Origin: Phycisphaerales bacterium
GTDB taxonomy: Bacteria; Planctomycetota; Phycisphaerae; SM23-33
Reading direction: 5' to 3'
Length of the DNA stretch: 22,212 nucleotides
NCBI GenBank assembly: GCA_003485185.1
Contig: DNAS01000045.1
Coordinates: 7,894 to 30,105, forward strand
Positions 1 to 8,609 of the stretch are shown one piece after another. The stretch's first letter is position 1. Each line of letters starts with the position of its first letter. The position numbers and the translations under genes were made by a program. Below the pieces are notes generated by a model. The model saw nothing but the letters and a program-made list of their open reading frames with translations. It was not told where the DNA came from and searched no databases.

Positions 1-983
1 CCGCCCCGGCTCCCCCGCCAGTCTTCCAGCACTTTCCGGGGCGTGCCGCCGCGGACCTGGCCCTTGCCCAGCTCGTCGATCCGCCGATGCAGCCAGCTCC
101 AGTCGGCGTCCTGCGCGTTGCCCGCGCCGGGCTGCCACTGGATCACCCGGATTCCCGGCAGCGAGCAGACGGCCTCCAGGTGCCGAATGGCGCCGGGCCC
201 GTCGAGGTGATACTCGGCCACGTCCAGGTTCGCGACTTCCTCGCGCAGGGAAGGAATCACGAATTCCTCGAACATCGGGGAACTGATCATGCAGGAATAA
301 TCGCACTGCGGGACGTTGATCCGCCCGGAACTGTACATTCCGTGCCGGGTGATGCTGCCCCATCGCGGCTGATCCAGCAGTTCCCACAACGCCCGGGCGA
401 TCTCGCGGTGCGCGTCGGTGATCTGCCGCAAGGCCCGGTGGACGGCCGCCGGGCGTTCCACGAGGTCCAGGGCCAGCTCTTCGGACCCGCGCACGGCCGC
501 CAGGGCGTCGAGGTTGGCCACCAGGGTCGGGGCAGCGATCAGGAGTTTCCCGTCGCATGCGCGGCGCAGGGCCCGGGCGAACTCCGCCGTCCGCCGCCAC
601 CATTTCCCTTCCGGGCGGAACCGGAGTTCCGCCCGTTCCAGGTCCCCGACGAACGGTTGGGACCATCCGCCCGGCTCCTCGCCGCTGAAGGTCAGTTCGC
701 CGCCCAGCAAGGCCGCGAAATGGGTCGAGGAGAACTCCAGGTAGTAAAACGGCAGCGCCTCGCCGAGGAACTCATGCGTGGCGGCCCATTCGAGCGTCTG
801 TTCGATCACCGGGCCGAAATCGCCCTCGGCGCCCGCGGCATACTGCGGCTTGGGAACCGGCGTCGTTCCCGCCTTGTCCGTCACCGCCGCCAGCAGCGGA
901 CAGCGGTTGCGCCCGGCCCAGAAGTCGTCCCAACGCCGACGAACGTCGCTAAAATCCGTTTTGAACGCCAAGCTGTCGCTCAT
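1..983 (-). CDS. URO-D / corrinoid methyltransferase-like protein, 3' end cut by window edge
   Basis: This frame stays open from an ATG at 983 to the left edge, giving 327 residues and no stop. Residues 16-36 (RRRWDDFWAGRNRCPLLAAV) and the segments QCDYSCMISSPMFEEFVIP (226-244) and YHLDGPGAIRHL (258-269) have the pattern of the uroporphyrinogen-decarboxylase-fold proteins that include MtaA/MtbA-type corrinoid methyltransferases, many of which are annotated only as URO-D family. There is no signal peptide, so it should be cytoplasmic. It starts 43 bases after the stop of the GH/CBM9 gene and is probably co-transcribed with it. The Shine-Dalgarno sequence is weak. A true heme-pathway HemE is unlikely in this context. 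A methyl-transfer role on a methylated sugar or one-carbon compound is possible but is inference; the substrate cannot be read from the sequence. Confidence 0.8.
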   Translation of the reverse strand, partial: MSDSLAFKTDFSDVRRRWDDFWAGRNRCPLLAAVTDKAGTTPVPKPQYAAGAEGDFGPVIEQTLEWAATHEFLGEALPFYYLEFSSTHFAALLGGELTFSGEEPGGWSQPFVGDLERAELRFRPEGKWWRRTAEFARALRRACDGKLLIAAPTLVANLDALAAVRGSEELALDLVERPAAVHRALRQITDAHREIARALWELLDQPRWGSITRHGMYSSGRINVPQCDYSCMISSPMFEEFVIPSLREEVANLDVAEYHLDGPGAIRHLEAVCSLPGIRVIQWQPGAGNAQDADWSWLHRRIDELGKGQVRGGTPRKVLEDWRGSRG

Positions 984-1026
984 GACACCCAATCCGCGAA
1001 CTCGCGCAGTTACCCCATCCGTCCCG

Positions 1027-3285
1027 TCAGTCCACCAGCAGCAGGAACGACCAGACCGTCGGATCGGACGGGTTCGGGTTGCCGTCTTCCGGGTCGATCT
1101 TGAACCGCTCGTGCGAGCTGTCGGCGTCGTTGACCCGCAACTCGAGGGCGAGTTTCGCGCCGTTCTTGGGGGCGAAGTCCGCAAAGGTCGACCACGGGAT
1201 GGCCACCTCCGCGGCCCATCCGTCCTTCGTCTTTCCGACGAAATGGCGCGCGTCCTTGACGTCCACCACCTTGCCCGCCTCGCGGTCCACCACCTCGCCC
1301 ACGATGGGCTTGCCCTCGCCGCTGGTCGGCGTGATGAAGAACTGGTGGTCGCGCGGGCCGTACCCGGCGTTGTCTTCGCGCGGCTCGGTGCTGACGAACA
1401 ACTCCAGGCTGTCGTGCTGGTAGAGCTTGGCGCGGGGCTTGTTGTTGAGCACCTCGTTGTCCCGCATGTTGACGCCCACGTACAGGTAGCGGTCGTCCCA
1501 CGCGAGGTATCCGATTCCGCTGGCGTCGTCGCCGGCGACCTTCGGGTTGATCATCGACAGCTCAGCGGCGCCGGTCCAGTCGTCGAACTTTCCGTCCAGG
1601 ACGGGCTGGGCCTTGAGGCGCCCCGCCTTCCGCGTGGTGCGCGGAGGCTTGGCGGGTTTCGGCCAGCGGTCCGCCCGAAGCGCCTTGTCGGCCTTGGCCG
1701 CCAGCGCCGCGCCCAGTCCGACCACATACACCGCGTCCGGCCCGATGGTCAGGCGAATCTTTCCGCCGTCGGTCTTCTGCTTCTGCCGAGCGCCGGCCAT
1801 GTCCACCACCGTCACCTCGGGCGCGCCGACGTCAATCTGCACGTCCTTCTTTTCCCCGCGCGTCACCAGCGCCAGCGTGAGGACGCCGTCGCGATCGAAG
1901 AGCATCGACTCCATCTCCGGCCCGTACCACAGGTCGCCGACGTACCGGCTGCCGTCAATCATTGCGGCGCAGTTGGCGTAGGCCAGCAGCACCGGCTTGG
2001 GCTGGTGGTTAAGGCGGAAGAACCCGAACCAGTCTTCGATGTAGGTCGGGTTGTGCTCCCGCTGGCCCATCCAGTGCGGGATGAGCGCCTTGACGCCCTC
2101 GGCGTACAGCGCCAGCGACTGCCGCACCACGCGCTGGGCCTGCTCCTGCTCGGAACGTTTGGCCGGCCCCTGCGGCGTGGAATGGCTGCCGTATTCGGTG
2201 ATGTAAATGTCCACGTCGTGCCCCAACTGTTCCCGCAGCCACTGGCGATAGCTCCGCATCCAGGCGCGGTCCTCGGAGCCGCCATACGGATGCAGGGCCA
2301 CCATCTTCATTCCCTTCATCCCGCCGGCCTTGATGACCCGCGCGTCGAACTGGTACGGGCTCGTGTTGCCCAGGAAGTTCGGGCCAATCACCGCGTCGGG
2401 GCGGACTTCCAGGATGACCTCGCTGATCCAGTTGCACAGGACGGCGAAATCCTCCGGCGACATCTTGTCCCACGCCTCGTTCCATATCTCGAAGACGTTC
2501 TGCTCCGCCGGAATCTTCTCGACCTCCTGGCGCAGCCACTTGCGGTAGGCCTGCTCCTTCGGAAGCGTCTTGAGGACCCAGGCGCCCTTTCCGTATTTTT
2601 TCTCCCACTCGCCCAACGGGCCGTAGCGCTCGGCGTCGTACAGCTCCCGCGGGAACCGCTCCACCTTCAGCACCACGTTCATCGGGAAGTCCTGGATGAG
2701 TTCCCGCGTGCCGAGATGCGAATCCTGCTGGAGCAGCGCCCGCGTCCATTGCAGGCCCAGCTTCGTGCAGGCGGTGACCACTTCCCGCTCGTCCCATTCG
2801 GCGTTGCCCCGCCACCAGGCCTTGTCCAGGTACCACATCTTCAGGCCGAAGCGGAAGTCCTCCTTCCGCACCTGCGCCGCCGTGCGGTTCACGAACTCCG
2901 CCACGCCGAAGCTGACGGTTTCCTTGTGAGTCGTCGTCCTGCCGTCGCCGCCCTGGACCGCAAGCGCGACGGTCAGGTCGTAGTAGCCCGGGGAGAGCTT
3001 TCCGATGTCCGCCACGAACGGCTGCGAGGGAGACATCGCGACCGGCTTGGCGGATTTCCACACCTCGCGCCCGAAGTAGTCGGTCACTGTCGCGGTCGCC
3101 TGCCCTTGCGCGCCCTGGACCTTGACTTCCTGCTTCACCGGCTCGTTCACGGCGAACAGGTTGCAGGGCTGGTGCCGGACCAGGATGAACCGCGATTCGG
3201 CAATCGCCAAGGCTGGAAGGATTGCCGCAATCACCGTCGTCAGGATGGCCGCCTTCACGCAAAGTCCAGAAATTTGCTCTTGCAC
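1027..3285 (-). CDS. Secreted clan GH-A-like glycoside hydrolase with C-terminal CBM9-like domain
   Basis: The 752-residue protein has a signal peptide (about 1-29), a beta-sandwich-like segment (about 30-150), a (beta/alpha)8-barrel-like region (about 165-480) and a CBM9-like beta-sandwich (about 553-752, beginning QPVLDGKFDDWTGA). Two glutamates fit a retaining clan GH-A enzyme: E270 in EIWNEAWD as acid/base and E364 in ITEYGS as nucleophile. GH39 or GH5-like is the nearest guess; the family is not certain. I chose the GTG at 3285 because AAAGGA (3294-3299) sits 8 bases upstream. An in-frame ATG at 3306 would add seven residues but has no good ribosome binding site. The open frame up to 3984 overlaps the neighbouring gene and is an artefact. 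It lies between a cytoplasmic barrel protein and a URO-D-like gene in a tight co-directional run, consistent with extracellular polysaccharide breakdown. Confidence 0.88.
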   Translation of the reverse strand: MQEQISGLCVKAAILTTVIAAILPALAIAESRFILVRHQPCNLFAVNEPVKQEVKVQGAQGQATATVTDYFGREVWKSAKPVAMSPSQPFVADIGKLSPGYYDLTVALAVQGGDGRTTTHKETVSFGVAEFVNRTAAQVRKEDFRFGLKMWYLDKAWWRGNAEWDEREVVTACTKLGLQWTRALLQQDSHLGTRELIQDFPMNVVLKVERFPRELYDAERYGPLGEWEKKYGKGAWVLKTLPKEQAYRKWLRQEVEKIPAEQNVFEIWNEAWDKMSPEDFAVLCNWISEVILEVRPDAVIGPNFLGNTSPYQFDARVIKAGGMKGMKMVALHPYGGSEDRAWMRSYRQWLREQLGHDVDIYITEYGSHSTPQGPAKRSEQEQAQRVVRQSLALYAEGVKALIPHWMGQREHNPTYIEDWFGFFRLNHQPKPVLLAYANCAAMIDGSRYVGDLWYGPEMESMLFDRDGVLTLALVTRGEKKDVQIDVGAPEVTVVDMAGARQKQKTDGGKIRLTIGPDAVYVVGLGAALAAKADKALRADRWPKPAKPPRTTRKAGRLKAQPVLDGKFDDWTGAAELSMINPKVAGDDASGIGYLAWDDRYLYVGVNMRDNEVLNNKPRAKLYQHDSLELFVSTEPREDNAGYGPRDHQFFITPTSGEGKPIVGEVVDREAGKVVDVKDARHFVGKTKDGWAAEVAIPWSTFADFAPKNGAKLALELRVNDADSSHERFKIDPEDGNPNPSDPTVWSFLLLVD

Positions 3286-3306
3286 GGTACTTGTCCTTTC
3301 AATCAT
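3286..3306 (-). promoter_or_regulatory. Ribosome binding site that decides a GTG start
   Basis: On the minus strand GAAAGGACAAGTACC immediately precedes GTG at 3285. The same GAAAGGA core precedes the ATG of the PEP-CTERM gene at 11714, which supports this as the local ribosome binding site and the GTG as the start, ahead of the ATG at 3306. Confidence 0.5.
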
Positions 3307-3353
3307 TGTTGGTTCCGGCAACCCGGAAGGATCCTGGTGTCTGCCTGTCCCGG

Positions 3354-4631
3354 TTACGATTCGTCGGAGATCGACTTCCCCTGCTTCCAGAAATCCACAG
3401 CCCATCGTTCCTTCTTCGCCAGCAGCGGCAAGAGGGCCCGCAGCGCGAAGATCGTGGAAATGTCCCGCAGCATCTCGGATCCGACCCCGTCGGCCATCAC
3501 GCCGGCGTGTTCGAAGGCGTTGGCGAATCCCTCGCCGTAGTCGCTGCCGTACTGGTGGGCCAAAGCATACGTCGCCGCGCGGCGGATCGCCGCCAGCCAC
3601 CGGCCGTCGCCGGTCTGGTTGTACATCTCCCCCCACACCCGGATCATCGCGTAGGTGGCCGCCCCGTCCTGGTGTTGCGAGTGGGCCCTGTCCGGCTCGC
3701 CCGGACGGACGAACCGGAACCACAGCACGCCGCTGTCCTTCTGGGCCCACAGCGTGTGCTCGGCGAGGAAGCTGAGCTTCGCCATGGCCGGGCCGAACAG
3801 TTTCGGATAGGACCGCACGGCGTACAGCACGGCCGTAGCGTCCCAATACATGTTGCGAATGTTGTTGTCCGCGCGCAGGTCCAGCCCCAATTCGCTGAGG
3901 CGCTGAATCTGTCGCTCGAACGCGTCGGCAAAACGCGATTCGCCGGTCAGTTCGGCCAGTTGTCCGTAGATTGCGTCGTTGCACATGCCGCTGATGGAAA
4001 CGTTGTGCGTTTCGACATCGAGAAGCACGATCTCCGGGTGGCGGCGCAGATAGAAATCGGCGTTGTCGATAGCGGCTTGCAGGCTTGCCTTGTCGCCGGT
4101 CCGCCGGAATCGCTCCAGTCCCAGCAGGTCGGTCTCTATGTTGTCATAGCAAGAGTAACAGCGGGCGGCCTCGGCGCCCTTGTGCCCGTGGGAGAAGTCC
4201 ATGGTCAGCACGTCGGACAGTTCCTCCGGGGGAACTTCCACGTATACGCCGCGGTACGGGTCGTCCTTGACCTGGTGGGCGTCCAGGAACGCCCAGGCCA
4301 TCTCGAGGCTGTTTCGCACTGCCGGATCGTCCTCGAAGTCCAGGTACTCCAGCAGCGCCACGCCCGCCTGGGCGGTGTGCCACGTGTTGTGATAGTCGCG
4401 GTGAATCTCGCCCGGTTTCGTGGCCCAGGGATCGTTGCGGAAAAGGTTGGCGTAGTAGGCGCCGAACAAGTGCGCGGGAACGGGCTCGTCCTTCCACCGC
4501 GCGGCCGTGCGATCGGCGTTCCATTCCTTCACGTCGTAGCTGGGCGTAGCAGCGGTGATCTGGTTGGCGAGCAACCAGTCTTTGCCGCGCCGGACAGCCT
4601 GCTCAATTCTGGACCTGAGCGATTGTGTCAT
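3354..4631 (-). CDS. Cytoplasmic alpha/alpha-barrel (six-hairpin glycosidase-like) protein
   Basis: This 425-residue protein has no signal peptide. It is rich in helices with repeated aromatic and small-residue pairs, such as HNTWHTAQAGVALLEY, SCYDNIETDLLGLERF, NMYWDATAVLYAVRSY and GAATYAMIRVWGEMYNQTGD, the usual look of an alpha/alpha-toroid carbohydrate enzyme. I cannot place it in a named GH or PL family. The absence of an export signal suggests it handles oligosaccharides after uptake. The ATG at 4631 is preceded by AAGGAT about 12 bases upstream. It follows the GH16 gene by 44 bases and precedes the GH/CBM9 gene by under 70 bases, so all three are probably one transcript. Candidate roles are an unsaturated-uronyl hydrolase-like or an oligosaccharide lyase-like activity; neither is proven here. 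Confidence 0.8.
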   Translation of the reverse strand: MTQSLRSRIEQAVRRGKDWLLANQITAATPSYDVKEWNADRTAARWKDEPVPAHLFGAYYANLFRNDPWATKPGEIHRDYHNTWHTAQAGVALLEYLDFEDDPAVRNSLEMAWAFLDAHQVKDDPYRGVYVEVPPEELSDVLTMDFSHGHKGAEAARCYSCYDNIETDLLGLERFRRTGDKASLQAAIDNADFYLRRHPEIVLLDVETHNVSISGMCNDAIYGQLAELTGESRFADAFERQIQRLSELGLDLRADNNIRNMYWDATAVLYAVRSYPKLFGPAMAKLSFLAEHTLWAQKDSGVLWFRFVRPGEPDRAHSQHQDGAATYAMIRVWGEMYNQTGDGRWLAAIRRAATYALAHQYGSDYGEGFANAFEHAGVMADGVGSEMLRDISTIFALRALLPLLAKKERWAVDFWKQGKSISDES

Positions 4632-4675
4632 GGTTCAGAAATCATCCTTGATAAGAGGCATCGATGTCGATGGGC

Positions 4676-5680
4676 CTATTGGCCCTCGTAAGGCTTGATT
4701 CGCTGGTAGGCGCTGACATTCCTGACCACCAGGTCCATGGGGAAGACGGCCTCGCTTTCCGGCTTGGTGATGACCAGATCCACCAGCATGTACAGGGGAG
4801 TCTTCCATTCTTCCATCATCGGGAAGCGGGCGACTTCCTTGCGATCGAAGTACATGATGACCCACTGGGGCGTGATCTCGCAGCCGTAGGAATGGAAGCC
4901 CCGGACCACGCCCTGGTCGTCCTTGAGAGCCTTGAAGAGATCGGGGGCCACCTTGTCCTTGTATCCGGAACGCATGATGTGCTTCGTGATCGTGGCGCCG
5001 GGCAAGGGATGGGCCGCGGCCCACAGATGCACCGTCGTGTGATATCCGTCGTCGCCGTAGAACTCGTTGACGTCGATCTCGGTGCGCGTCGTCTTTCCCT
5101 GGTTGAAATAGTCGCACTGCGATTTGAGCCAGAACGCGCCCCAGATCCTCGAGCCTTTCGCGCCGGGCGGCGGGTAGTCGTACCGGGCCGTCATCTCGAA
5201 GTAGCCGTATTGCTGGGCAAAGCCCTCGCCCCTGGTGTTCACGCTGGTCATGCAGGCGCCCTTCCACCGGTTGCCCACCATCTCGACGCGAAGGCGAAGC
5301 CCTTCGTCCACCAGCGTGAAAGGCCCGTCGGCCCTCAGCGGCGAGTTGGTCCGGAAGGCGCCGTGACCCGGGGAGAACCACACCGCCCCCTCGCCGGGAG
5401 GGCTGTCCTCCTTGACGATGTTCATCTTCTTGAAGTCGTCGTTGAACGTCCGCTTGAACAGGCCCAGGTCAATCGCCCGCCCCTTGTGACTGGTGTCCCA
5501 TGCGATCTTGGCGAACTCTTCCGGCTTGGTCATCCTGGCCGGGTCGGTCGGCGCGCCGACGATGCCTTCCCCAGACGCCGGCTGGGTCGTCTGCGCGCCG
5601 GCCGTCGATCCACAGAGATTCATCATAAGGACTCCTATGAGGCTTCCAAGACAAACTGAGAGGGTCTTCATGATATCCAT
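4676..5680 (-). CDS. Secreted GH16 family endo-beta-glycanase
   Basis: This 334-residue protein opens with a signal peptide (MKTLSVCLGSLIGVLMMN..., ending near GAQ) and then the GH16 jelly roll. The diagnostic catalytic motif is EIDVNEF, with E201 as nucleophile, D203, and E206 as acid/base. Upstream is the typical GYFEMTARYDYPPPG and WGAFWLKS strand pair. GH16 enzymes cleave internal beta-1,3 or beta-1,4 bonds in laminarin, mixed-linkage glucan, agar, porphyran or carrageenan; the subfamily cannot be fixed from motifs alone. The longest open frame begins with TTG at 5692. The ATG at 5680 is used here, and the ATG at 5671 is a close alternative that gives a cleaner signal peptide. It follows pseudopilin 1 by 79 bases and leads into the barrel gene. 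Confidence 0.92.
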   Translation of the reverse strand: MDIMKTLSVCLGSLIGVLMMNLCGSTAGAQTTQPASGEGIVGAPTDPARMTKPEEFAKIAWDTSHKGRAIDLGLFKRTFNDDFKKMNIVKEDSPPGEGAVWFSPGHGAFRTNSPLRADGPFTLVDEGLRLRVEMVGNRWKGACMTSVNTRGEGFAQQYGYFEMTARYDYPPPGAKGSRIWGAFWLKSQCDYFNQGKTTRTEIDVNEFYGDDGYHTTVHLWAAAHPLPGATITKHIMRSGYKDKVAPDLFKALKDDQGVVRGFHSYGCEITPQWVIMYFDRKEVARFPMMEEWKTPLYMLVDLVITKPESEAVFPMDLVVRNVSAYQRIKPYEGQ

Positions 5681-5759
5681 TCTTTCAGGCAAGTGTCACT
5701 CGAACAGCGGTGTCATACCCCACTGGGCGATAGCGGACGCCCGGCTTTGCCCTTCGCGG

Positions 5760-6494
5760 CTAATCGCCAAACAAGTAGTGTCGGGCATAGTTGTTTAACG
5801 TCTTCTTGGGCATGTCAGGCCGGTATCGGTCATCCCCCCAGTCCGTGCATTCCGCCGGACTCGGGTGTGCACTGTAACTGTACCATTCTACATGAGCATC
5901 GGCGAAGGCCAGGCTGAATCCGCGGGCCTGATGCAACTCCTCCCAACTGATCCGTTGGATCCAGGTTCCCCCGCACATCAGCATCCCATCGCTCCACGTC
6001 AGGTCAGACAGCCGCTCGGTAGGATTCTTCTCGTAGTGCCAGCCGCATCGGTACCAGCAATCCGTATAGACCGTCTGGTTCGGCGGCTCGTTTTCCAACT
6101 GCTTGTAGCCGTGCTTGTAATGCTCGGAGGCGTTCTGTTTCTGCGGGGCATCTTCGTTGGCGCACCAGAGGATTCGAGCGCCGCCGAAATAGCCCTGGGA
6201 ATACAGGATTCCCAGACCGACATAGCCGGTTGCCCAGGTGTGCCCGTCAAAGGTGTCCGTCCCGCTCAAGGCATAAAGGTTGCAGCCTGTCACGTCGTTG
6301 TACGGGATGTAGTCGTCGAAATCCCCCGCATAGGTGTGAATGGCCACGGACACGCTTCGCTTCTGGTTGGCGCAGACGGCGTCTTTGGCCAAATCCCTGG
6401 CCTGCCGCAACGTCGGCATCAGAAGCGAGACGAGCAATGAGATGATCGCTATGACGACCAGCAACTCAATCAGAGTGAATCCACGTCGTCGCAT
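5760..6494 (-). CDS. Pseudopilin-like protein 1 (type II secretion/type IV pilin N-terminus)
   Basis: This 244-residue protein begins MRRRG followed by FTLIELLVVIAIISLLVSLL. This is a prepilin peptidase site (cleavage after G5, conserved glutamate E10 at mature position +5) plus a long hydrophobic helix. The rest is a globular domain with several cysteines and aromatic residues. Near the C-terminus FADAHVEWYSYS resembles the D-G-H-V-x-W strand of the large planctomycete pseudopilin-like family often annotated as type II secretion system or DUF1559-like; here it is D-A-H. The ATG at 6494 has AGAAGG just upstream. Families like this are hugely expanded in Planctomycetota and their job is unknown. 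Placement directly ahead of GH16 and glycan enzymes suggests a surface role in the same pathway (inference). Confidence 0.9.
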   Translation of the reverse strand: MRRRGFTLIELLVVIAIISLLVSLLMPTLRQARDLAKDAVCANQKRSVSVAIHTYAGDFDDYIPYNDVTGCNLYALSGTDTFDGHTWATGYVGLGILYSQGYFGGARILWCANEDAPQKQNASEHYKHGYKQLENEPPNQTVYTDCWYRCGWHYEKNPTERLSDLTWSDGMLMCGGTWIQRISWEELHQARGFSLAFADAHVEWYSYSAHPSPAECTDWGDDRYRPDMPKKTLNNYARHYLFGD

Positions 6495-6576
6495 CTGGCC
6501 TTCTACCCTACCACGCGGTGCTACCGAACCACGGAAACCAGCCGCTCATGGAGTCTCCCGATACACATGCCGATTC

Positions 6577-6650
6577 GGCGCGGGGCAGTACAGCTCCGCG
6601 CCGAGTTTCGGCGTCTCTGTCCGAACCAGCCCGGCGCGCATCCTGCGCGC
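6577..6650 (-). terminator. Two hairpins after the LamG PEP-CTERM gene
   Basis: Two perfect inverted repeats lie in the 172-base gap. CGGCGCGG (6577-6584) pairs with CCGCGCCG (6597-6604) across a 12-base loop. GCGCGC (6634-6639) pairs with GCGCGC (6645-6650) across a 5-base loop. Neither is followed by a clear T-run on the minus strand, so they may slow, attenuate or stabilise transcripts and need not be classical intrinsic terminators. Confidence 0.5.
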
Positions 6651-6666
6651 TCGCGGTTGATTTTGT

Positions 6667-7500
6667 TTACCGACGACGCCGCAACATCAGCCCGATCGCG
6701 CCGACGCCCAGCAGCGCCATCGTCGTCGGCTCGGGGATGATTCGCGTCGCGTTGTAGAGCGCCAAGGCATCGGCATCCGTAAAGGCATTGTTGTAGATGC
6801 GGATTTCATCCAGTCCGCCAATCCACTTGTCGGCCGTGGCGTTGACGCCGTACGAACCGATCAGCACTTTCCCGTCCGTCAGCGTATTGGTCGTGCCTGC
6901 CGTATCGGCGGCGCTTCCCGCCTGCTTGACGCCGTCCACATACATCCAGTAATTCGTTCCGTTGTACGTGATAATCACATGATGCCACTGACCGTCGTTC
7001 ATCGCGCTATCCGAAAAGATCGCGCTCGACCAACTGGCGCCGGTGCGCTGCGCATATCGCACGCGCCCCACCTTGCCGGAGTCCGTGGCAAGCTCCAGGG
7101 CGAAACCATCGTTGCCGTGCGCGGCGTCGGTGCTGCCAAGCATTTTCATTCCGTTCGTCGTGGCATTGAACCAGACGGACAAGGTCCATGCGCTGGCGCC
7201 GTCGAGAAAAGCGTCCGGGGCGATGATGAAATCGTTTCCGTCCAGCGTCACATAGTGATCGGTGGCGGAATTGGTCGTCAACACCGGCCCCTGGCCTGTA
7301 ACCACGGAATTGGCGCCGTTCACGTATTTGCTCAGTGCATCCATGGTCCCCGGCGACGAGGCGGTGTTCTCGAAATACCAGGACGCGTCGGGGCCTGCCT
7401 CGAAGGAATATCTCCCCAGGAGGACCGCTTGCGCCGCCCCGCTCAGCGCCAACAGCACACACACCCCTGCCAACGTTGCCATGAGTGACTTTGTCATCAT
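6667..7500 (-). CDS. LamG-domain PEP-CTERM surface protein (A)
   Basis: The 277-residue protein has a signal peptide (about 1-25, ending AAQA), a concanavalin-like LamG/Laminin_G_3 domain (about 60-245; markers AWTLSVWF, GQWHHVIITYNG, MYVDGVKQ and GLDEIRIYNNAFT) and a C-terminal PEP-CTERM anchor starting at residue 256: PEPTTMALLGVG, a hydrophobic stretch, then RRRR. PEP-CTERM proteins are processed by an exosortase; none is in this window. LamG domains often bind glycans, so a surface capture role is plausible. The start MM at 7500 is supported by AAGGAGAG about 8 bases upstream. A conserved promoter (7653-7680) lies about 150 bases upstream, giving a long 5' leader. Confidence 0.93.
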   Translation of the reverse strand: MMTKSLMATLAGVCVLLALSGAAQAVLLGRYSFEAGPDASWYFENTASSPGTMDALSKYVNGANSVVTGQGPVLTTNSATDHYVTLDGNDFIIAPDAFLDGASAWTLSVWFNATTNGMKMLGSTDAAHGNDGFALELATDSGKVGRVRYAQRTGASWSSAIFSDSAMNDGQWHHVIITYNGTNYWMYVDGVKQAGSAADTAGTTNTLTDGKVLIGSYGVNATADKWIGGLDEIRIYNNAFTDADALALYNATRIIPEPTTMALLGVGAIGLMLRRRR

Positions 7501-7652
7501 AATCTTCTCTCCTTCCCCAGAGCTGGCTATTCACAAAAGAAATCACATATCAAACGGGGATCGTTTCACCTTCCAGGCCTTCTCCTTACCCTTCCACAGA
7601 AACGTCGGACATTCCGAATTGGACCTTCGTCGGCTCACACAGGTTGCATTAT

Positions 7653-7680
7653 ACTATACCAACAGTTGCAAATGTTGCAA
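7653..7680 (-). promoter_or_regulatory. Shared-motif promoter A
   Basis: On the minus strand TTGCAA (7675-7680) is the -35, TATAGT (7653-7658) the -10, and the spacer is 16 bases. The spacer contains TGCAACTGTTGG, the same core found in three other promoters of this window. A second TATAAT overlaps just downstream (7648-7653). It drives the LamG PEP-CTERM gene that starts at 7500. Confidence 0.65.
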
Positions 7681-7741
7681 AACAAATCTCTTGTCTCCGC
7701 GCAATATCCTATTTCACTCGGAACCAAAACTCTTAGCTCGA

Positions 7742-8593
7742 CTACGGGGCATTTCCAGGTGCCGTGGCGCCTGTCGGCGGCAGGATGTAGACGCGGAAGT
7801 CGCGATAGCGGCCGGCCCGCGTGTTCATCTGGCGGAGGCCGATGCGTCCCTCGTTCAGCGGCGGGACGGTGTTGGTCTTCCAATGGCACAGCAGGACCTT
7901 TTCCGCATTTCGCACCTCGAAAAACAAATCGTCGCCTTGTTTGATGAGCGTCAGGTGATGGGGCACGCCGGTCGCAAACATGCCAGTGCGGAAGTAGTCC
8001 GGCGACAGATCGGTACCGTCGAGCCCCTCGCCGGCGACGTAGCGGCGGGCACGGATGTAATCCTTGGTCGGATCGTTGTTGCGGTTGTCGAACGCGGCAT
8101 AGCTGACGTGGTAGGCGTTCATGTGGTCGAAATACAGGCTCATCCGCGGCACCTTGCGCAGCCTGGCCCATTGGGCAATATCCTTCACGTACGGTTCCTC
8201 GCCGCTGCCAGTGGCGTGGAGGTAGATGATGTTGACATACTTCGTCGCCTCGTCGAGGCGCGTGTAGTCAAACTCGATGCGCAGGTCGCCGCTGAAGCTC
8301 TGGCGGGTCCACAGCACGGCGTGGCTGGCATCGTTCCGGTTCGGGCCGGCGTGGAAGTCCATCCCCTTGTCGCTATGGCTGATCCGGGCCTTCAGGCCAT
8401 CCAGCGTCCAGAGCTTCGTCCAGTCTTCGGTACAGGTGTCATGAAACGTCTCCTGCCAGTTCTGTTTCCGAAGCTGTTCAAACTGACGGCGGTCCTGTTC
8501 GTTCATCTCTGCCTTCTCCGTACTGTCGGCGGCATACAGCACGCCGGTCCACAACACACACAGTGCAACACCAGCCGGTAATAGTCTGTTCAT
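7742..8593 (-). CDS. Secreted DUF1961-like jelly-roll protein
   Basis: The 283-residue protein has a signal peptide (about 1-22, MNRLLPAGVALCVLWTGVLY) followed by a beta-rich domain that resembles DUF1961. Markers are WTLDGLKARISHSDKGMDF, FSGDLRIEFDYTRLD, HMNAYHVSYAAFDN and RDFRVY near the end. DUF1961 has a concanavalin-like fold and is common in polysaccharide loci, with no assigned reaction that I can cite. I use the ATG at 8593, which has GTGAGGT about 8 bases upstream; the open frame extends to 8674 but that part overlaps the preceding gene. It starts 16 bases after the stop of the unassigned barrel gene, so the two form an operon and probably act on the same glycan outside the cytoplasm. 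Confidence 0.85.
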   Translation of the reverse strand: MNRLLPAGVALCVLWTGVLYAADSTEKAEMNEQDRRQFEQLRKQNWQETFHDTCTEDWTKLWTLDGLKARISHSDKGMDFHAGPNRNDASHAVLWTRQSFSGDLRIEFDYTRLDEATKYVNIIYLHATGSGEEPYVKDIAQWARLRKVPRMSLYFDHMNAYHVSYAAFDNRNNDPTKDYIRARRYVAGEGLDGTDLSPDYFRTGMFATGVPHHLTLIKQGDDLFFEVRNAEKVLLCHWKTNTVPPLNEGRIGLRQMNTRAGRYRDFRVYILPPTGATAPGNAP

Positions 8594-8609
8594 GTGATAC
8601 CTCACGATC

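Noticed and set aside
87..1103. 338-residue plus-strand open frame at the left edge
   Set aside because: The opposite strand carries a URO-D-like protein with conserved family segments; the plus-strand translation is arginine- and proline-rich noise.
778..3540. 920-residue open frame on the plus strand
   Set aside because: It is antisense to the GH/CBM9 gene, whose minus-strand frame has clear domains and catalytic motifs. High GC content produces long stop-free shadows, and the translation is low-complexity with no recognisable motif.
3222..4691. 489-residue plus-strand open frame
   Set aside because: It is fully antisense to the barrel gene at 3354-4631 and has no usable ribosome binding site or domain.
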